Below, piece by piece: positions 11,771-24,372 of a stretch of DNA of 64,000 nt. Position numbers and translations under genes: made by a program. Source of the stretch: Ochotona curzoniae. Its lineage: Eukaryota; Chordata; Mammalia; Lagomorpha; Ochotonidae. Under the pieces are notes generated by a model that saw only the letters and a program-made list of their open reading frames with translations, was not told the DNA's origin and did no database searches. Position 1 is the first letter of the stretch, and each line of letters opens with the position of its first letter. The stretch lies in NCBI RefSeq assembly GCF_017591425.1, contig NW_024465751.1, positions 6,634,001 to 6,698,000 on the forward strand, given 5' to 3'.

Positions 11771-14149
11771 ATTGGTCAATATTTCAAGAGGTAAACATGT
11801 ATTATCCCTATGACAAGGCATATAGAGCACTACACTATTTCCTTTGTAAACTTTATTTACTAATCATTTGTCTGCATTCCTATTTACTTTTATTCTTAGC
11901 CATTCAAAATTTATGTACCCTTCATAATTACAGTGACATAGTACTAGTTTTATTCTTAGATTTAGAATTGTGAACTGACTTTCATGCCCGCTCACTAATG
12001 CCAGTTCATCTGGCATTCATACCTAAGCCTGTCTGACTCCTAGCCCATTCACTGGCTGATTGGCTCATAACTCCTCGGCCTGTTCTCCTTTCACAGTACT
12101 TAGAAAATCTCAGTATACAGAGAAACATAAGAGAATGTGCTATTCTTCAGGAAGAAGGAACAACGTGTCCCCCACAAAGCCTTGTCACCAGAACCACGGA
12201 CATGCAAATGTGACTGTTAGATAATCAGAAAAACACTGCATTTATCTCATAACTTTAATCATCATGGAGTATAATCAGATATGTATCATATATATGTTCT
12301 TAATAATAAGCTGTATGTGCTACACTTGCAGTCTCTCATCTATAAAATCTAATCATCTCTAATTAGTAGTTAAGTACATTCAATGTGATTTTCTAAAGCC
12401 GTTGCAAAATACAACCATTCATTATAAGGGTACACTTGGTGCATACTAAGGAAAAATCTAGCATTTCACTGTTCTAAAATTGACCTCATTGTTCTTTTAC
12501 TGGGGAAACCATGCATGAAGAGAGGCAGGATGAGTATCTGAGATAGTCACGTGCTGTAATTTATTTCTTCTCCTCCCTAAAATTAGCTTTTGAAGAATGG
12601 AGTAAGAATCTTTGACACAAGCTGACTGAGATTCTCCCGGTAAAGCTGCTCATGAAATGGTGATAACATAGACACTGTTTGCCTTGACGTCTAAAGAAAC
12701 CACTTTCAGCACATGTGTGGTTACGTCTTCAGTCCCTTTAAGCCCAGACTGAAGGTGACCGTTTCATCTGTAGTTGCTTCTTTTCCAACAAATTTCGCAT
12801 TCTAAGATACGTAAATATAGACAAAACATGAAATGTTTATATCCTTATATTCTCTTCTTGTAGGGAAGGATATATAGCCTAGATCAGAAAACTGACTTCC
12901 TTAAAGTCACAAATATATAAGAATAAAGGTGTGCTGGACCTCCACGTGAATCCCCTGTCTAGGAAGAGACTGACTTTAACTTAAAACATGTAAATACACT
13001 TCATATGCCTCTACTTGCTATTCCTATTGGCAAACATCATATCTATGTATGTATTTCTTTCTTCTGGATCCAGGCATAATGCCTGGAGTGTACCAAAGGC
13101 TAAGTGTTTGTTACATTGAATTGAATTAGCAAAAGTACCAAGGTGGGACCCTTTTAGAACTCATTGTGATTATACACACACATAGTCCTGGTCTGGATGC
13201 TGATGGCAGAGTGGTGCTGGAAATGTGTATAATGCCTCTCACTTTTTATAATCTTTACTGTGAAACAACTACGATAGCACTCGGGATTCCCATTATCACT
13301 GTCAGGAGGGACACATGGTCCAAAGACCAATAAGGTTTAATACACTATTAAATGGCATGCGTCGCTTTTGTCATGGCCTCATTGTTCTACATTTTCATTG
13401 TCTACACAGGTAATTCAACTTTGACTTACTGAGCTAATGAGACTAAAAAAGAGAAAACGTAGCCAAATAAAATAAAATAAAAGAGAAAACGCAAAAATCA
13501 AAGTGCAAGAGGCTATTACTATTTTGTCATTTGAAGATCCAAGAGGCATCACTTCTCTTTATCTCAGAACTGAAATGTACGTGAGGCTGGGCCACCACAC
13601 ACATCATCAGGAATTTGTAATAGTAGTGATTTAATTAAGGTGTTGTTGATAAAATCGAACATTAGGATTTACCTAAACATCGCTAGCTTCTCCTAAAATA
13701 GCATGTGTTGATGTGACAGCCTTTAGTTCTCTATTGACAAAGGGGCTACTTTTTAATCCTGTGCAATAATGCCCTAACATCTTGGTCTAAATGGCTAGGC
13801 CACTGTTATGAGAAGTCCTACCAGAAGCCCTTGGTAGCTGGAGAAAGGGTGGTGAGTAGGCATTTTTTGGAAGGGAAATCCCAAATTTTGTTCAGAGGAT
13901 ATTTCAAAGTAGGATAGAACAAGAGAAATTGATTGTTTTATGAATGTTCTTTTCTTAAGATTTCCTACCTTCTCTTTAAAATGTTACAAAAGTTCATTCT
14001 TCTGTATCCTCTTGAACAACATAACGTGTTAGTAATTGTGCTAAGAGATGTAATTGTCTCACTCATAGAATGGGTGTGGTAGAAAAATACAATACAAATT
14101 TTATGACGTTTCAAGGGTGTATATGAGGAAACTAGTAAGTATAGTGACT
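11771..14149. other. No gene recognised; weak ancient repeat traces
   Basis: Mostly unidentified. Weak similarity to an antisense MIR core lies at about 12870-12960 (CAGAAAACTGACTTCC, TTAAAGTCACA). A MIR or L2 3' end-like run lies at about 13070-13135 (GGCATAATGCCTGGAGTG, TAAGTGTTTGTTACATTGAA). The 12150-12230 segment has an LTR-like feel (CCAGAACCACGGACATG) that I cannot confirm. Confidence 0.35.
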
Positions 14150-14335
14150 GGATGTTCCAAGTACTTTCAATGATTACTTGATTTAATCCTCAAATAGCAA
14201 AGGGGGGTATTGCAGAAATTCATATGTAGGGGAAGTGGGGCTCAAAATTCAAACGCCTTTGTAAAAGACCATAGTACTCTTACACAGGGGAATAGAATTT
14301 GCTCTAGATTTCCTACCTTCAGAGCCATGCACATA
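14150..14335 (-). mobile_element. MIR remnant, antisense
   Basis: AAGTACTTTCAATGATTACT and TGATTTAATCCTCAAATAGC are followed by GGGGGGTATTGCAG and GAAGTGGGGCTCAAAATTC. They follow the order of the reverse MIR consensus, including the equivalent of 'atttaatcctcacaa' and the 'gaaactgaggctc' core. Confidence 0.55.
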
Positions 14336-14349
14336 ACAACTGTATTCAA

Positions 14350-14510
14350 TAATGGAAGCCAAGAGCCAGAAACTTCCTAAATGCCTCCTATATGAGTGGA
14401 GGGACTCAAGTATTTCGGCCATTATCTGCAGCCTTGCAGGTGTGTCAGTAGGCAGTTGGATTATAATCAGAGTAGCTTTAACTTGAACTAGATACTTTGC
14501 TCCAGAATGT
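14350..14510 (-). mobile_element. CSINE fragment, antisense
   Basis: AAGCCAAGAGCCAGAAACTT, GGACTCAAGTATTTCGGCC and AGGCAGTTGGATTATAATC fit the middle of an older CSINE on the minus strand. The 3' portion is missing. Confidence 0.5.
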
Positions 14511-14514
14511 CACA

Positions 14515-14625
14515 ATGCAAGTTTCTGGCTCTTGATTTACAACTTCAGTTATTATGGGACCTTGGGAGTGAAGCAATAGACGGCAGGTTGGTCTCTCTCT
14601 CTCATTCTCTCAAATAAAGGAAGAA
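14515..14625 (+). mobile_element. CSINE 3' fragment, sense
   Basis: TTTCTGGCTCTTGATTTAC, GACCTTGGGAGTGAAGCAAT and GGTCTCTCTCTCTC with a CTCAAATAAAGG tail is the right end of a CSINE. It directly abuts an antisense fragment, giving a divergent pair. Confidence 0.55.
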
Positions 14626-17455
14626 ATTGTCAAAATTGTGCCTTAATAAGTTTTGGCCTCTGCTTCCTGTCCTTTATCACATGAAGATAATTCACCTATT
14701 GCCTGATGACAGACATGTTGTGTCTTACATGTCCTATGTAAGATTCTGTCTCCATCATTGCCCAGCAACACTTAAAGCAACACACACAAAAACAAAGGAT
14801 CTGGGCAGTGACTTGAGATGAGAACCAAGTCTGAGGTCTGGCCATGATCCTGGGCTTCTGCAATAGACCAACTCTGCTGCTTACATGTGGAACTTGCCCT
14901 CAACATTGATTCAGCACTTCATATTTTCCCTCCAGAGTAGCTAATTATGTTTGCTTTCCTCTTGCTTCACAATGGTAGTTTCTATTTTGGATCTTTATTG
15001 TTTGTTACAACTTCAAGAAATTCTCATTCCGGTTCTAATCTGGCCTTGGCAATGTTTCAAAGGCACTAACCCTTTAGGGAAGCTGGCTGCATTCACCTTC
15101 TGGCATAAGCATGTGTCCTCCCCAGAGAGGAGCACTGGCTCTCAACTCCTTCCTTAAAAATCCAACTAGGAGAACAAAAAAAAAGGTCTCAGTACACTAC
15201 CATAGGAGCAGAGTTGGCTGGAACAAAAACAAAATTAAAACCTAATTTCTGTCTGGTGAAATTAGTTCGAATGATTATCTTTGGCTTTCTTATCTCCAAA
15301 ATTAGAAATGTTAATTATTGCCATTATTCTGTAAAAACATTTTAGAGTTTACAATTAAAATGATAATACTTTCTGCTTCCCGAGCATGTTTCACTGCGGA
15401 TTCTCAGAGATCTCTCTGTTTTGTGTACACAGCACAATGGGCACTCACACAGCAGCCTGCGTGGGGCCCAGGGAATTCTTCCTTCTTCTCTACCTGTTCA
15501 AATAAGACAATGTCAAAGGACCAAAGGACTTCACAGATTTTTTCAAATTGTCTTATTAGTCTTCATCATAATTTGAGACACGAGTATTCCCATTCTGCTT
15601 GTAAACATTTATATCAGATGGAGGCTCACAGAATCCATGCATGTGTGTTGCTGGGTTCAAGGAGCTGGTCACTGGAGAATCTTGGGTATCTCTGAGATTC
15701 AGATGCCACAGTGATCTCTGTAACTTCTGCCACTGGCATCTCGACAGTGCCATGCAAGGTTCCATCTCACATGAAATTCTGGGCAATGCATGCTGAGTTC
15801 TTACTACAGACTCTCTGTTCTCCACTGTGATTCTACAGCAAGATGCAGGGGTTTGCATCACTGACTCTCTCCAAAAACTTTATAAAATGTTTACTACTGC
15901 CAACGCTATGGAGGCCTTGAGGGGCGAAATGATTGTGCAAGACGTTGCAGGCACAATGCAGCGAGATTGCAACATTTTTACGAAATATTTGTGTCAGACA
16001 TCAGAGATACAGTAACCTACAGCAGTCAAAACAAGCCCTGCAGTCGTGGGGTTGTGTTCTACAGGGTGAAACAGGTGAGGCGAGTGGAAAACAGAATGCC
16101 ATGGGGTACAGGAAACGCAGGCAAAGGAAAGGAAAGAGATGAGCTGAGGAAATGGCTTTTGATCCTTCCAGCTCGGCGTACGTTGCCTGTTCACTTCTGC
16201 ATGGTCAAAATAAGATTTTATCCCTATCATATAACATGGAATTAATCATAATCAAGATGAAATGGAGGATATGCTATTGAGCCTTGTTGAAGTTCAAATC
16301 CCTAGACTAGTAAAATAATAAGGGAATCATACTGGAGATTCAAATCTGAGCCAAATCACACATGACCTTAGAAATCAGGCCAAGGTTTGTGCATGTTAGC
16401 TGGAAAACAAGACAGATTTAAACATGGAAACAATTACTTTTGCATTGGTTTTCACAATGAGGAGAGAGCAAGACTTGAGGGGGAAAGTTGATAAATCCTC
16501 AGTGATTCATATCTAGGGCAATAACGTCTTTTGAAATATGGTAGAATGAAGGCAGAGACACACCATGAAGAAAGCCTTGAACCTAGTTTGTCAATGGATT
16601 CTTTACAAGGGAATAAAATGAATGAGCATGAATAAGAAAGAATAGCAAAACCATGAAGCCAAAGAAGTTGAGGCCTTGGAGGCCCTACCAGTGTTCACGA
16701 ATCTGGCCTGTCCACAGGATATTTTTAAGATATTCAATTCAAAAGAAAATACGCAATACAGTGAAGGAATATAATAGAACTTTTTGAAACAACAGAAAAT
16801 TCAAATTTTTGTATGACATAATCCATGAACTAATTAGCTAAACATATGCCGATAAACTATCAATAACTAAAACAAGTTGCTATAAAAATGCTAGAAAAAG
16901 CTAAATTTTTGCTTTGGTTTTCATATTTCAAAATACACAGAAAAATACTGTATGAAGTTTTATCAGACAGTTGAAACATGAACAACTTTCCTAAATTAGG
17001 TGACTATGGCATTTGGGAAGTTTGCAAATATATTAAAAGATTTAGATTTCTCATTTGAAAATTTACTTTGAATTAAATTTTTGTGCTATATCTTCCCATG
17101 TTCTTTTATGTATTGAAGATTTAGGTCCAACAAAACCTGAGTCTACTTATGGGAATAAATTACAAGTTTATAAGCTTGATGGCTAGAAATAAATATGGAA
17201 ATAATGACATGTTTCACAAGGGATATTAAATTCAAATTTGTTATTAAATTTGGTTGAAGATTTTGGTATCTGAGTTTATCATGGAAAATGTCCTAAAGTT
17301 TTCTGATACAGTCCTTTGGCATTTAGGCAATGCTAACGTAACAACGTATATTTGGGAATGGTCCTTCTTTAATATTTTGAAAAGAATAAAAATAATCACT
17401 ATTTAAATTCATATATCTGTTTCTTTATATACATGAGCTCACCTAAGCTGTCATC
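14626..17455. other. No gene recognised
   Basis: Long unidentified stretch. Open frames at 15318-15695 (125 codons, plus) and 15556-15861 (101 codons, minus) overlap each other and show no domain. At 15540-15660, CATTCTGCTTGTAAACATTT and GGAGGCTCACAGAATCC weakly suggest an antisense MIR. 16700-17455 is very AT-rich. Confidence 0.35.
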
Positions 17456-19061
17456 AGATTTTGAGATGGCTTAACATACACAAATCAGTAAATATTATCT
17501 ATCATATCATCAGAATGAAGGAAAGATACCCTGATTATTTCAATTGATGCAGAAGAAGTATTTGACATACTTGATATCCCCCCATAGTAACAACTCCCCA
17601 TGATTTACGGATTGACGGAATATTCCTTGGAAAAGCTGGAAGGCGATAAGTTCACAGCTAACATCACAAACAGTGGTGACTCACGGAAAGTCACTGGTGA
17701 CTCTCCTAGGATCAAGAACAAGGCAAGGATGCTTACTCTGACCACTGGTGTTTAATACAGCATCGGGTAGCTCTAGGGGAAAAAAAAAGAGCCATAACAT
17801 AAAAGGTGTACAAATTAAGGAGGAAAAGGTGAGTTTTCACTGTTTAAAGAAGGTATGATGTTATTTTATACACAGAAAAATCCTGAAGACTTTACCAAAA
17901 AAGAAAAAAAAAAAACTCAGTAAGTTAAAAGCAACAAAGTCAATTAAAAAATTAATGCCATTGCTAATATATGGATAAGAATATATTCAAAAAAGAAAGA
18001 AAATTCCTTCACCTACCCTAGCATCAAGTCAAAAAAGTTTAAGTTTAGGAATAAGCTTAAGAAGTATAAATAATTGAGAAAAGGATTTTAAGAAAAAAAC
18101 AAATGAATGAAAAAAAATTCTTGTGCTTAAAAATATTGTTAAATCATATATTAAAAAATAATTATGATTCAATTCAATGCAATTTTTATTGAAATTCCAA
18201 TGACATATTCATAGATATAAAAATTCTAAAATTTTAAAGAAAAAACAGAAACTTTTGAACAGTTAAAGCATAAAGGAAGAGATGATGAAAATACTATCTG
18301 AGCGCTATCTGACATATTGAAATAAAATAGCATGGTTCTGACATAAAAACAGACACAAAGATCAATGTAAGGAATAAGAGCAAAAAAATTAATTCATTGG
18401 GCTAAGGTAAGCATTTTTTTCTTTTTTTTTTTAACATAGATGCCAAGAAAACACAATGAGAAAGGACAATAATTTCATAAATAGGACAGAGAAAACAAAA
18501 TAAACACATAAAACATAAGTAATTAGACCTTCACCTCATATTAGATACAAAAATTAAATAAAAATATTGACGTGGTTTAATCTAAGGCTTTGAAACACTG
18601 AACTACTAATAAAAACAAGTTTCTGGATACTGATATTTTCGCTATGACCCCCAAAGCAAAAACAAAATAAAAAATAAACAACACATCTTCAAGTTAAAAA
18701 GCTAAGTGAGGCAAATGAAGCAGCCAGTGGAATGAAGAGCAATTACAGAATGTAGGAAAACATTTACAAATCGAACATCTGATAAGAGGTTAATATTCAA
18801 AGCATGTAAGTAATGCAAACATGTATGGAATTTAAAAGCAAAATGGCAATCTAATTAAAAAGTGGGCAAATGACCTGAAAAACCTTTCTAGAAAGAACAT
18901 ATTCAAATGGTCAACAGAATATGACAAAGTACTCAAATTTGCTGATTACCAGAATAATGAAAATTAAAATCACAGTGACCTATGACTAATTCATGTCGGA
19001 TTTTTTATATAAAAAATACAGGAGGTAACCAGATGTACTGAACTTAAAAGAATGGAAAACA
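17456..19061 (+). mobile_element. Decayed L1 ORF2 (reverse transcriptase part)
   Basis: Ordered traces of the ORF2 reverse transcriptase are visible: TCAATTGATGCAGAAGAAG (the 'SIDAEKAFD' block) at about 17540, CAAGGCAAGGATGCTTACTC (the '[12 protein letters not shown]' block) at about 17720, ATGATGTTATTTTATACAC (the 'ADDIILY' block) near 17855, and a 'FNAIPIKIP'-like run at about 18170-18215. Many stops and indels. It continues beyond the SINE at 19062. An ancient, inactive copy. Confidence 0.7.
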
Positions 19062-19357
19062 TTGGGCCCGGCATGGTGGCCTTGGGGCCACTCCAGTTCT
19101 AATCCCAGCAGCTCCACTTCCCATCCAGCTCCCTACTTGTGGCCTGGAAAAGCAGTTGAGGATGGCCCAAAGCCTTGGGACCCTGCACCAGCATGGGAGA
19201 CCTGGAACAGGTTGCTGGCTCCTGGCTTTGGATCAGTGCAGCGTTGGCTGTTGCAGTCATCTGGGGAGTGAACCATCGGATGGAAGATCTAAATCTCTGT
19301 CTCTCTTCCTCTGTTTATCTGACTTCGCAATAAAATAAATAAATAAATCTGAAAAAA
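19062..19357 (+). mobile_element. Young CSINE, full length, 16-bp target duplication
   Basis: Head GGGCCCGGCATGGTGGCC, box-B-like AGTTCTAATCCC, GGCCCAAAGCCTTGGGACC, tail CGCAATAAAATAAATAAATA and an A-run. Flanks AAAAGAATGGAAAACA (19046-19061) and AAAAGAATAGAAAACA (19358-19373) differ at one base. The insertion splits an old L1. Confidence 0.9.
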
Positions 19358-19373
19358 AAAAGAATAGAAAACA

Positions 19374-19640
19374 CTTACACAGTGTTGATGGGAAGGCACG
19401 TCCATGCAGTGATCATGAAAGTGCAATAATAGAATTTTCACGTGACCTAGCAATTCCACTTTTGTGCGTACATCTAAGTGATAAATATTGTATGTTAAGA
19501 GAAGTCTGAATTCCTATATTCATCAGTATGATTCATAACACACAATATACACAAAGAACTTACTGTACAATGGCAATCAAAATTAAACATAATGTATTGT
19601 GCACTTGAAAATTACTAACAGAGTATATTTCTAATACACT
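19374..19640 (+). mobile_element. Decayed L1 ORF2 3' portion (continuation)
   Basis: GTGTTGATGGGAAGGCACG, then GACCTAGCAATTCCACTTTT (the 'DPAIALL' block) and ATTCATCAGTATGATTCAT, in the order of the C-terminal end of L1 ORF2. It continues the element cut by the SINE at 19062-19357. Confidence 0.6.
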
Positions 19641-19749
19641 TCCCACAAAGGGAATAATGTAATATATAATGTAATAAGGATGTTAATTGGTATTTAGTGA
19701 CTCCATGAAGTAAATATCTATATCAAAAATCTCTACACCATAGAGACAG

Positions 19750-20045
19750 GTGGCTGGCACAGCAGTTAGGACACATGCTGGAATGCCCATGTACCACATC
19801 AGAGTGCCTGGGTTGAAGTCTGAACTCTGGTCTAGATTGTAGTTTCCTGATAAGAGCACCCTGGGGAGGCAGCAGGTGGTTTGTCACTCTCAACACATTT
19901 GGGAGACCTGGAATGAGCTCCCAGCTTCTGGTTTTGGTCTGGCCTGGTCAAACCCATTATGGGCATCTAGGGACTAGACCAGTGGACAGTGGATTTCTCC
20001 CCATCTGTCTCTGTCTCTCTGCCTAAAAGCCATATAAATAAGCAA
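19750..20045 (+). mobile_element. Older CSINE copy
   Basis: Head GGTGGCTGGCACAGCAGTTA, then GAGTGCCTGGGTTGAAGTC, CACCCTGGGGAGGCAGCAGG, CTCCCAGCTTCTGGTTTTGG, GGGCATCTAGGGACTAGACC and a CT-rich end. This is the older 'gggaggcagcagg' subfamily. Confidence 0.8.
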
Positions 20046-21427
20046 ATACAAATGTCATAAATATACATATACATACATAATTGTTCTTAACCAAAATATT
20101 TCAAATGTAATAATATAAAAATTAAAACAAAAATAAATATCTGCCCTATGCTGAAAAAAAACTTATGGAAATTTTATGCATGTTGCCATAATGATCATGT
20201 GTGACATCAAGAAAAGCTCTGTGAACAATGGGATCTGTTCAGCAGAGAAGCAGGCACAAAGGTGGGGCTAAACCATGGTGGGGAGTCAACCACAGGATAT
20301 GTATGGATGCAACAATGAAAATTGCTAAAGTCTCACAGATGAGACCCTAGAGGGAGAGGGGAAGCTGACCATGGACACCAGCATTTTCCAGACTTCATCT
20401 CACATCATAAATGCAGCCAGGAGCAAATGTCTCCAAATCACTCTGAGTCTGACATGAATGAGATCTGGAAAATTTAGCCAAATATTCAAAACTATGTCTA
20501 CACAAACAAAAATGAGAATCTTTCAGGAATACATAGAGTATATGACAGGCTCTCATTGGACATTAACCAATGCCAGTCCTTGGAGTCAAAATGCATTCAA
20601 AGGGTGGATCCCATAGCTTAGGGTAACAGAAAAAGCTTAGAGTTTGGAGACTGAAAGAATTCTTCTTAGTGACTTCACCAAGAAGTGGCAAAGTCAATGC
20701 ACAGTGATCGTCAAACCCTTTTCCAGTTGGGAAATAGTCCTGGTCCTACCTACAGATGATGCTATTTAACTGGTGCTGGTCAGTGGAATGTGGCTAGAAG
20801 CCACTTCTGGCCAGGTTCCGTGCACAATTTTTCAAGCTCTTCAGACTCATCTGTCTGCAGTAGCAAAGGAACCTTAGCAGATCTCTGATGCCACAGAACA
20901 TGTTGAAGATATTAGAAGAAATTAGGTGTCCAAATTGCTTTTTGGAAATGCTTCCTGCTAAATATCCAACCAGACTGTGAGGAAAGTGAGAAGTAGATAT
21001 TGTATCCTGTAAAAACACTAAACTCTTGTGATTTGTCACAGTGGTTAGTTCAGATTGCTAAGTGCAGAAAGTCACTTGACTTTGAACTTAGTTTCTTCAT
21101 TTGTATTGTATTTTCTATCACTCTATGATTGGAAGAACATCCATAAACATGTGTTCTATGTTGATGCCCGTTCTCTTGCATCCCATGATTACTTAATTGT
21201 TTTCTCTGTTACTTCATTGCACCATCCCATTCTATCTATTGAACGCTTGTCTAGGAATGAAATGGAGCATCACTTCTTAGAATGTGTACTATCAAACTGC
21301 ATTTGAAGTTTAATACTTCAGGTGAAATGGCTCCTGAGGAAAAGCACATTTCCTTCCAAAGGCCCATCACAAAAGAACAGGGTAATATCACCAATAAAAA
21401 GATGAAAGCAACAATGACTTTTAAAGA
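20046..21427. other. No gene recognised
   Basis: Unidentified. Frames at 20794-21039 (minus) and 21055-21306 (plus) have no family motif, splice context or codon signal that I can support. Confidence 0.4.
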
Positions 21428-21437
21428 AGACTAATTT

Positions 21438-21626
21438 GGGCCCCCTGTGGTGGCCTAGTGGCTTAAGTCGTCACCTAACACATGCTGGGATTGCATGTGG
21501 GCACTCAGCTCTGGCCTTTACAGCCATTTTGGGGAATGAATCAGCAGTCAGAAAGAAGATCTCTCTGACTCTCCTCTCTGTACATCTGACTTTCCAATAC
21601 AAATAGTAACTATTTTTTTAAAAAGT
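21438..21626 (+). mobile_element. Internally deleted CSINE with 10-bp target duplication
   Basis: A normal head (GGGCCCCCTGTGGTGGCC, CCTAGTGGCTTAAG) runs to GGGCACTCAGCTCTGGCC, then jumps to the 3' part (ACAGCCATTTTGGGGAATGA, ATCTGACTTTCCAATACAAA). The central CAAAGCCTTGGG segment is missing. AGACTAATTT flanks it at 21428-21437 and 21627-21636, so the short form was probably inserted as such or shortened later. Confidence 0.85.
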
Positions 21627-21636
21627 AGACTAATTT

Positions 21637-22965
21637 ATGTCATTGCTATCATGTCTCTGTAACTCCCTTGTATCATAAAAAGAAGATTCCATTTCTTCTT
21701 TAGTTTGCATTTTTTTCCCTCTCCTCCAGTTAAAGAAACAGGTATTTCAGTTGATATAAACCAGGCAAAGGAAAGCCTCCTAATCAATATTAAGCTTTGG
21801 TATTTGCATACATTTTACATGATTGGAATTTGAACGGCTGCTAGCAGCTTTCACTGCCAAATCACTTTTTCTCTTCAGATGCCTATGCTTGCAGTTGAAT
21901 GTGCACCAAGTGGAACTGATTGCTGGAAGCCCGAACGGTTCAGAATTTAGTTTCTCTAATTTGGGTAAATACTACCTACCTCCAGGCTGTCTGGGTTTTC
22001 AAGTGCTCAAAGTCACATAAGCGCCAATATTTAGGCAGCGCACAAGGGAGGCATCGCCGCTGTGATAGTTTAAAAGGCAGTTCCACTTGGGTTAGCCCAC
22101 AGAGAATATGTAAAGCCCCAGGAGGAAATTGGTAGAAGCAAGTCAAAAGGAATGTGTTGTTGGGAGATGGCTCCTGCAGCCTTTTGCCTTCCATTTATAT
22201 GAACATCTGAACAGGAAAAAAAGAGAAAAATGACAACATTACGAGATTCTGACATCTGGAAATTGTGAGGCACGCCGTTTCCACACTAATTTAATGCATA
22301 TTCTCACATTACAGTCATGCTTAACAGTTACCCATGTGTCATTCAAAGGGATTCATTGTATGAAAAGAATTTTGGCTACATTGAACCTCCAGGCTGGAGC
22401 ATGAGGTGATAATAAAGGAAAAGCTTGCGCAGATCTGCTTAGCGTGTAGTCAGCCCTGCAGAGTGCCAGGAAGGGAAGGGAATTGGGAAGCCAGAGAGTC
22501 TCAATCATTGTTTTGGTTGTTACTGTTTTTAACAGTTGAAGAGCCTTAAGTTTCAACAGGGAAAGTGCCTAGACAAGGGCCAAGGGAAAGTGAAGAAACA
22601 CAGCAAAATCCCTGCCTCTTTCTACAGGCATTTTATGATATCATCTGGTTCTTTTTACAATGGTGAATTTGCCTTTCACTGCCACAGACTCTTGTGCCTG
22701 ACCAAACAGAGAATAAAAGCAGAAGGTCTTCTTGGGTCATTGGGTACATTCCCACTTCTTATTTGATCAGATGACTGCCCATCCTAAGCCGGGATTTACC
22801 CTCTAGCAACCAAGACTGCCAAATCCACAGCATAGGGTCCCAGTCGTGTGGTTTGCAACAAAGCTTTAGAGCCCATACGCTGTGAATCTTTTTTTTTTCT
22901 CCTAAATGTCAGTTTAATAAATAGTTGAAAAAAAAAAGGATTGCAGTGTTCAAAGTAGAGACCCA
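21637..22965. other. Repeat-poor stretch, no gene recognised
   Basis: About 1.3 kb with no repeat that I recognise and with some retained CpG dinucleotides (around 22020-22060 and 22265-22275). Open frames reach at most 76 codons and overlap on both strands. It could be unique or conserved non-coding DNA, but nothing in the sequence alone shows this. Confidence 0.35.
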
Positions 22966-23120
22966 GTTTCAAAAGTCAGCTGTTAAATAACCAGATGTCT
23001 CTGGACAAGTTTCAACCTCTCTGGGCCTCATTCTTCTCACGTGTAAAATGTGGAGATAGAAGTATAGCAAAGGCTGTCTGAAATGTAAAAGTTTATAGTT
23101 AAAAGCATTTCATCTTATGC
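22966..23120 (+). mobile_element. MIR remnant
   Basis: CTCTGGACAAGTTTCAACCT, CTGGGCCTCATTCTTCTCAC and GTGTAAAATGTGGAGATAG closely follow the MIR core on the plus strand. Confidence 0.75.
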
Positions 23121-23459
23121 CAATTGCTCTATGTGAAAGCAAATGTGATAATTAAGTGTCTCAGTAGTATGCTAAGATCTTGTGGGTTAAGATGGGGGAG
23201 CAGGGGTAAGCTTAAACCTAGTTGTTGAAATGAGTCATGGACTAGTGAGACAACACAGCAAAGGTTTATGAAAAGATCAATGCCACGATGCAAAATGCAC
23301 ACCCGGAGAAGAGCTTAGAGAAAATTTTGGAATCATTTTTTACTGTGTCTGGACTTTCTAAGACACGAGCTAGGGAGATTCTAATAATGATCAACAAATA
23401 AAAATTAATTTCATTGCATATTTATTATCTACAAAACATGATTTTACACACAGTAACAC

Positions 23460-23600
23460 ACAAGCTGCTTTAGTCTTCATAATTGTTTGAGATGCATATG
23501 ATTATTATTCTCATTCTGCTTGTGAGGAAACGGAGACAAGGTAGAGGGAATAACGAACTCCAATGCTTCCCAGCTGGGTTACCCAGGATCTGAATGTAGA
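23460..23600 (-). mobile_element. MIR remnant, antisense
   Basis: TTAGTCTTCATAATTGTTTG, ATTATTATTCTCATTCTGC, TTGTGAGGAAACGGAGACAA and CAGGATCTGAATG parallel the reverse MIR core. Confidence 0.7.
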
Positions 23601-24239
23601 GTTGAGCTCAGTTGCCGGAGAAGGGAAAAGGAAGCCCAAGAAGCAGCCTTGGTTAGCCACTGGGTGGAAAGCAGGGCTTCTACTTGTGGAGCTAGCACTT
23701 TCTCCAAAATTCATGTTGAAACACAATCTCAGATGCAATAGTTAGCAATAAGCAGTGGGGCATTTAAGAGGTGACTAGATCACATGGACTACACTTCTGT
23801 GGATGGTGTTGCCTCCTAATAATGCAGGGGTCATCATCCTAGCTGCTATGTGAGGTACACTGCTGGCTCTTGCAGAAGGCACAGCAACAAGACAGCCGAT
23901 GCAAGCTATGCGAGACGTCAGCAAAGCCTGAACCTGCGGGTGGCATGATCTTCAACCTCTAAGTCGCTATAACTATCAGCACTGAATTTTCAGCTGGAAA
24001 ATTATCCAAACTGAGGTATTTCATTTCATAAGACAGTCTAAAACAAATTCTACAGGTGATAACAACAGATATTTTACCTTCACAATCTATTTTGTAACAT
24101 GCACACTGTGCCAAATGTCTACATGACTTACCTTGTTCAACCGTAACCTGATCATTCTTTGAACAAACATTTGCTGCAAGTCCACAATTCTGTAGCCATG
24201 AATGTAAGGAAGTGTCAGAAAAGTTTGGTAATTATGCAC
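23601..24239. other. No gene recognised; possible LTR trace
   Basis: At about 23753-23815, GGGGCATTTAAGAGGTGACT with AGATCACATGGA resembles a mammalian MaLR-type LTR segment, but it is too short and decayed to assign. The remainder is unidentified. Confidence 0.3.
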
Positions 24240-24372
24240 ATTTCTGTAAATGAAAGAACTGTGGCCCGAGACACTGTGCAATATTTCATCAGAGATCACA
24301 GAATTATCAGGTGGCAAAGCTTAATGTTGAACCCATGTCTATCTGGTCCCAATGCCTGCACCTGTGTTGTCA
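24240..24372 (-). mobile_element. MIR remnant, antisense
   Basis: GAAAGAACTGTGGCCCGAGA, TCAGAGATCACAGAATTATC, AGGTGGCAAAGCTTAATG, TTGAACCCATGTCTATCTGG and CCAATGCCTGC track the reverse MIR core. Confidence 0.75.

Noticed and set aside
15318..15861. Opposing 125- and 101-codon frames, a possible exon
   Set aside because: The two overlap on opposite strands, there is no domain, and the area has weak MIR-like similarity.
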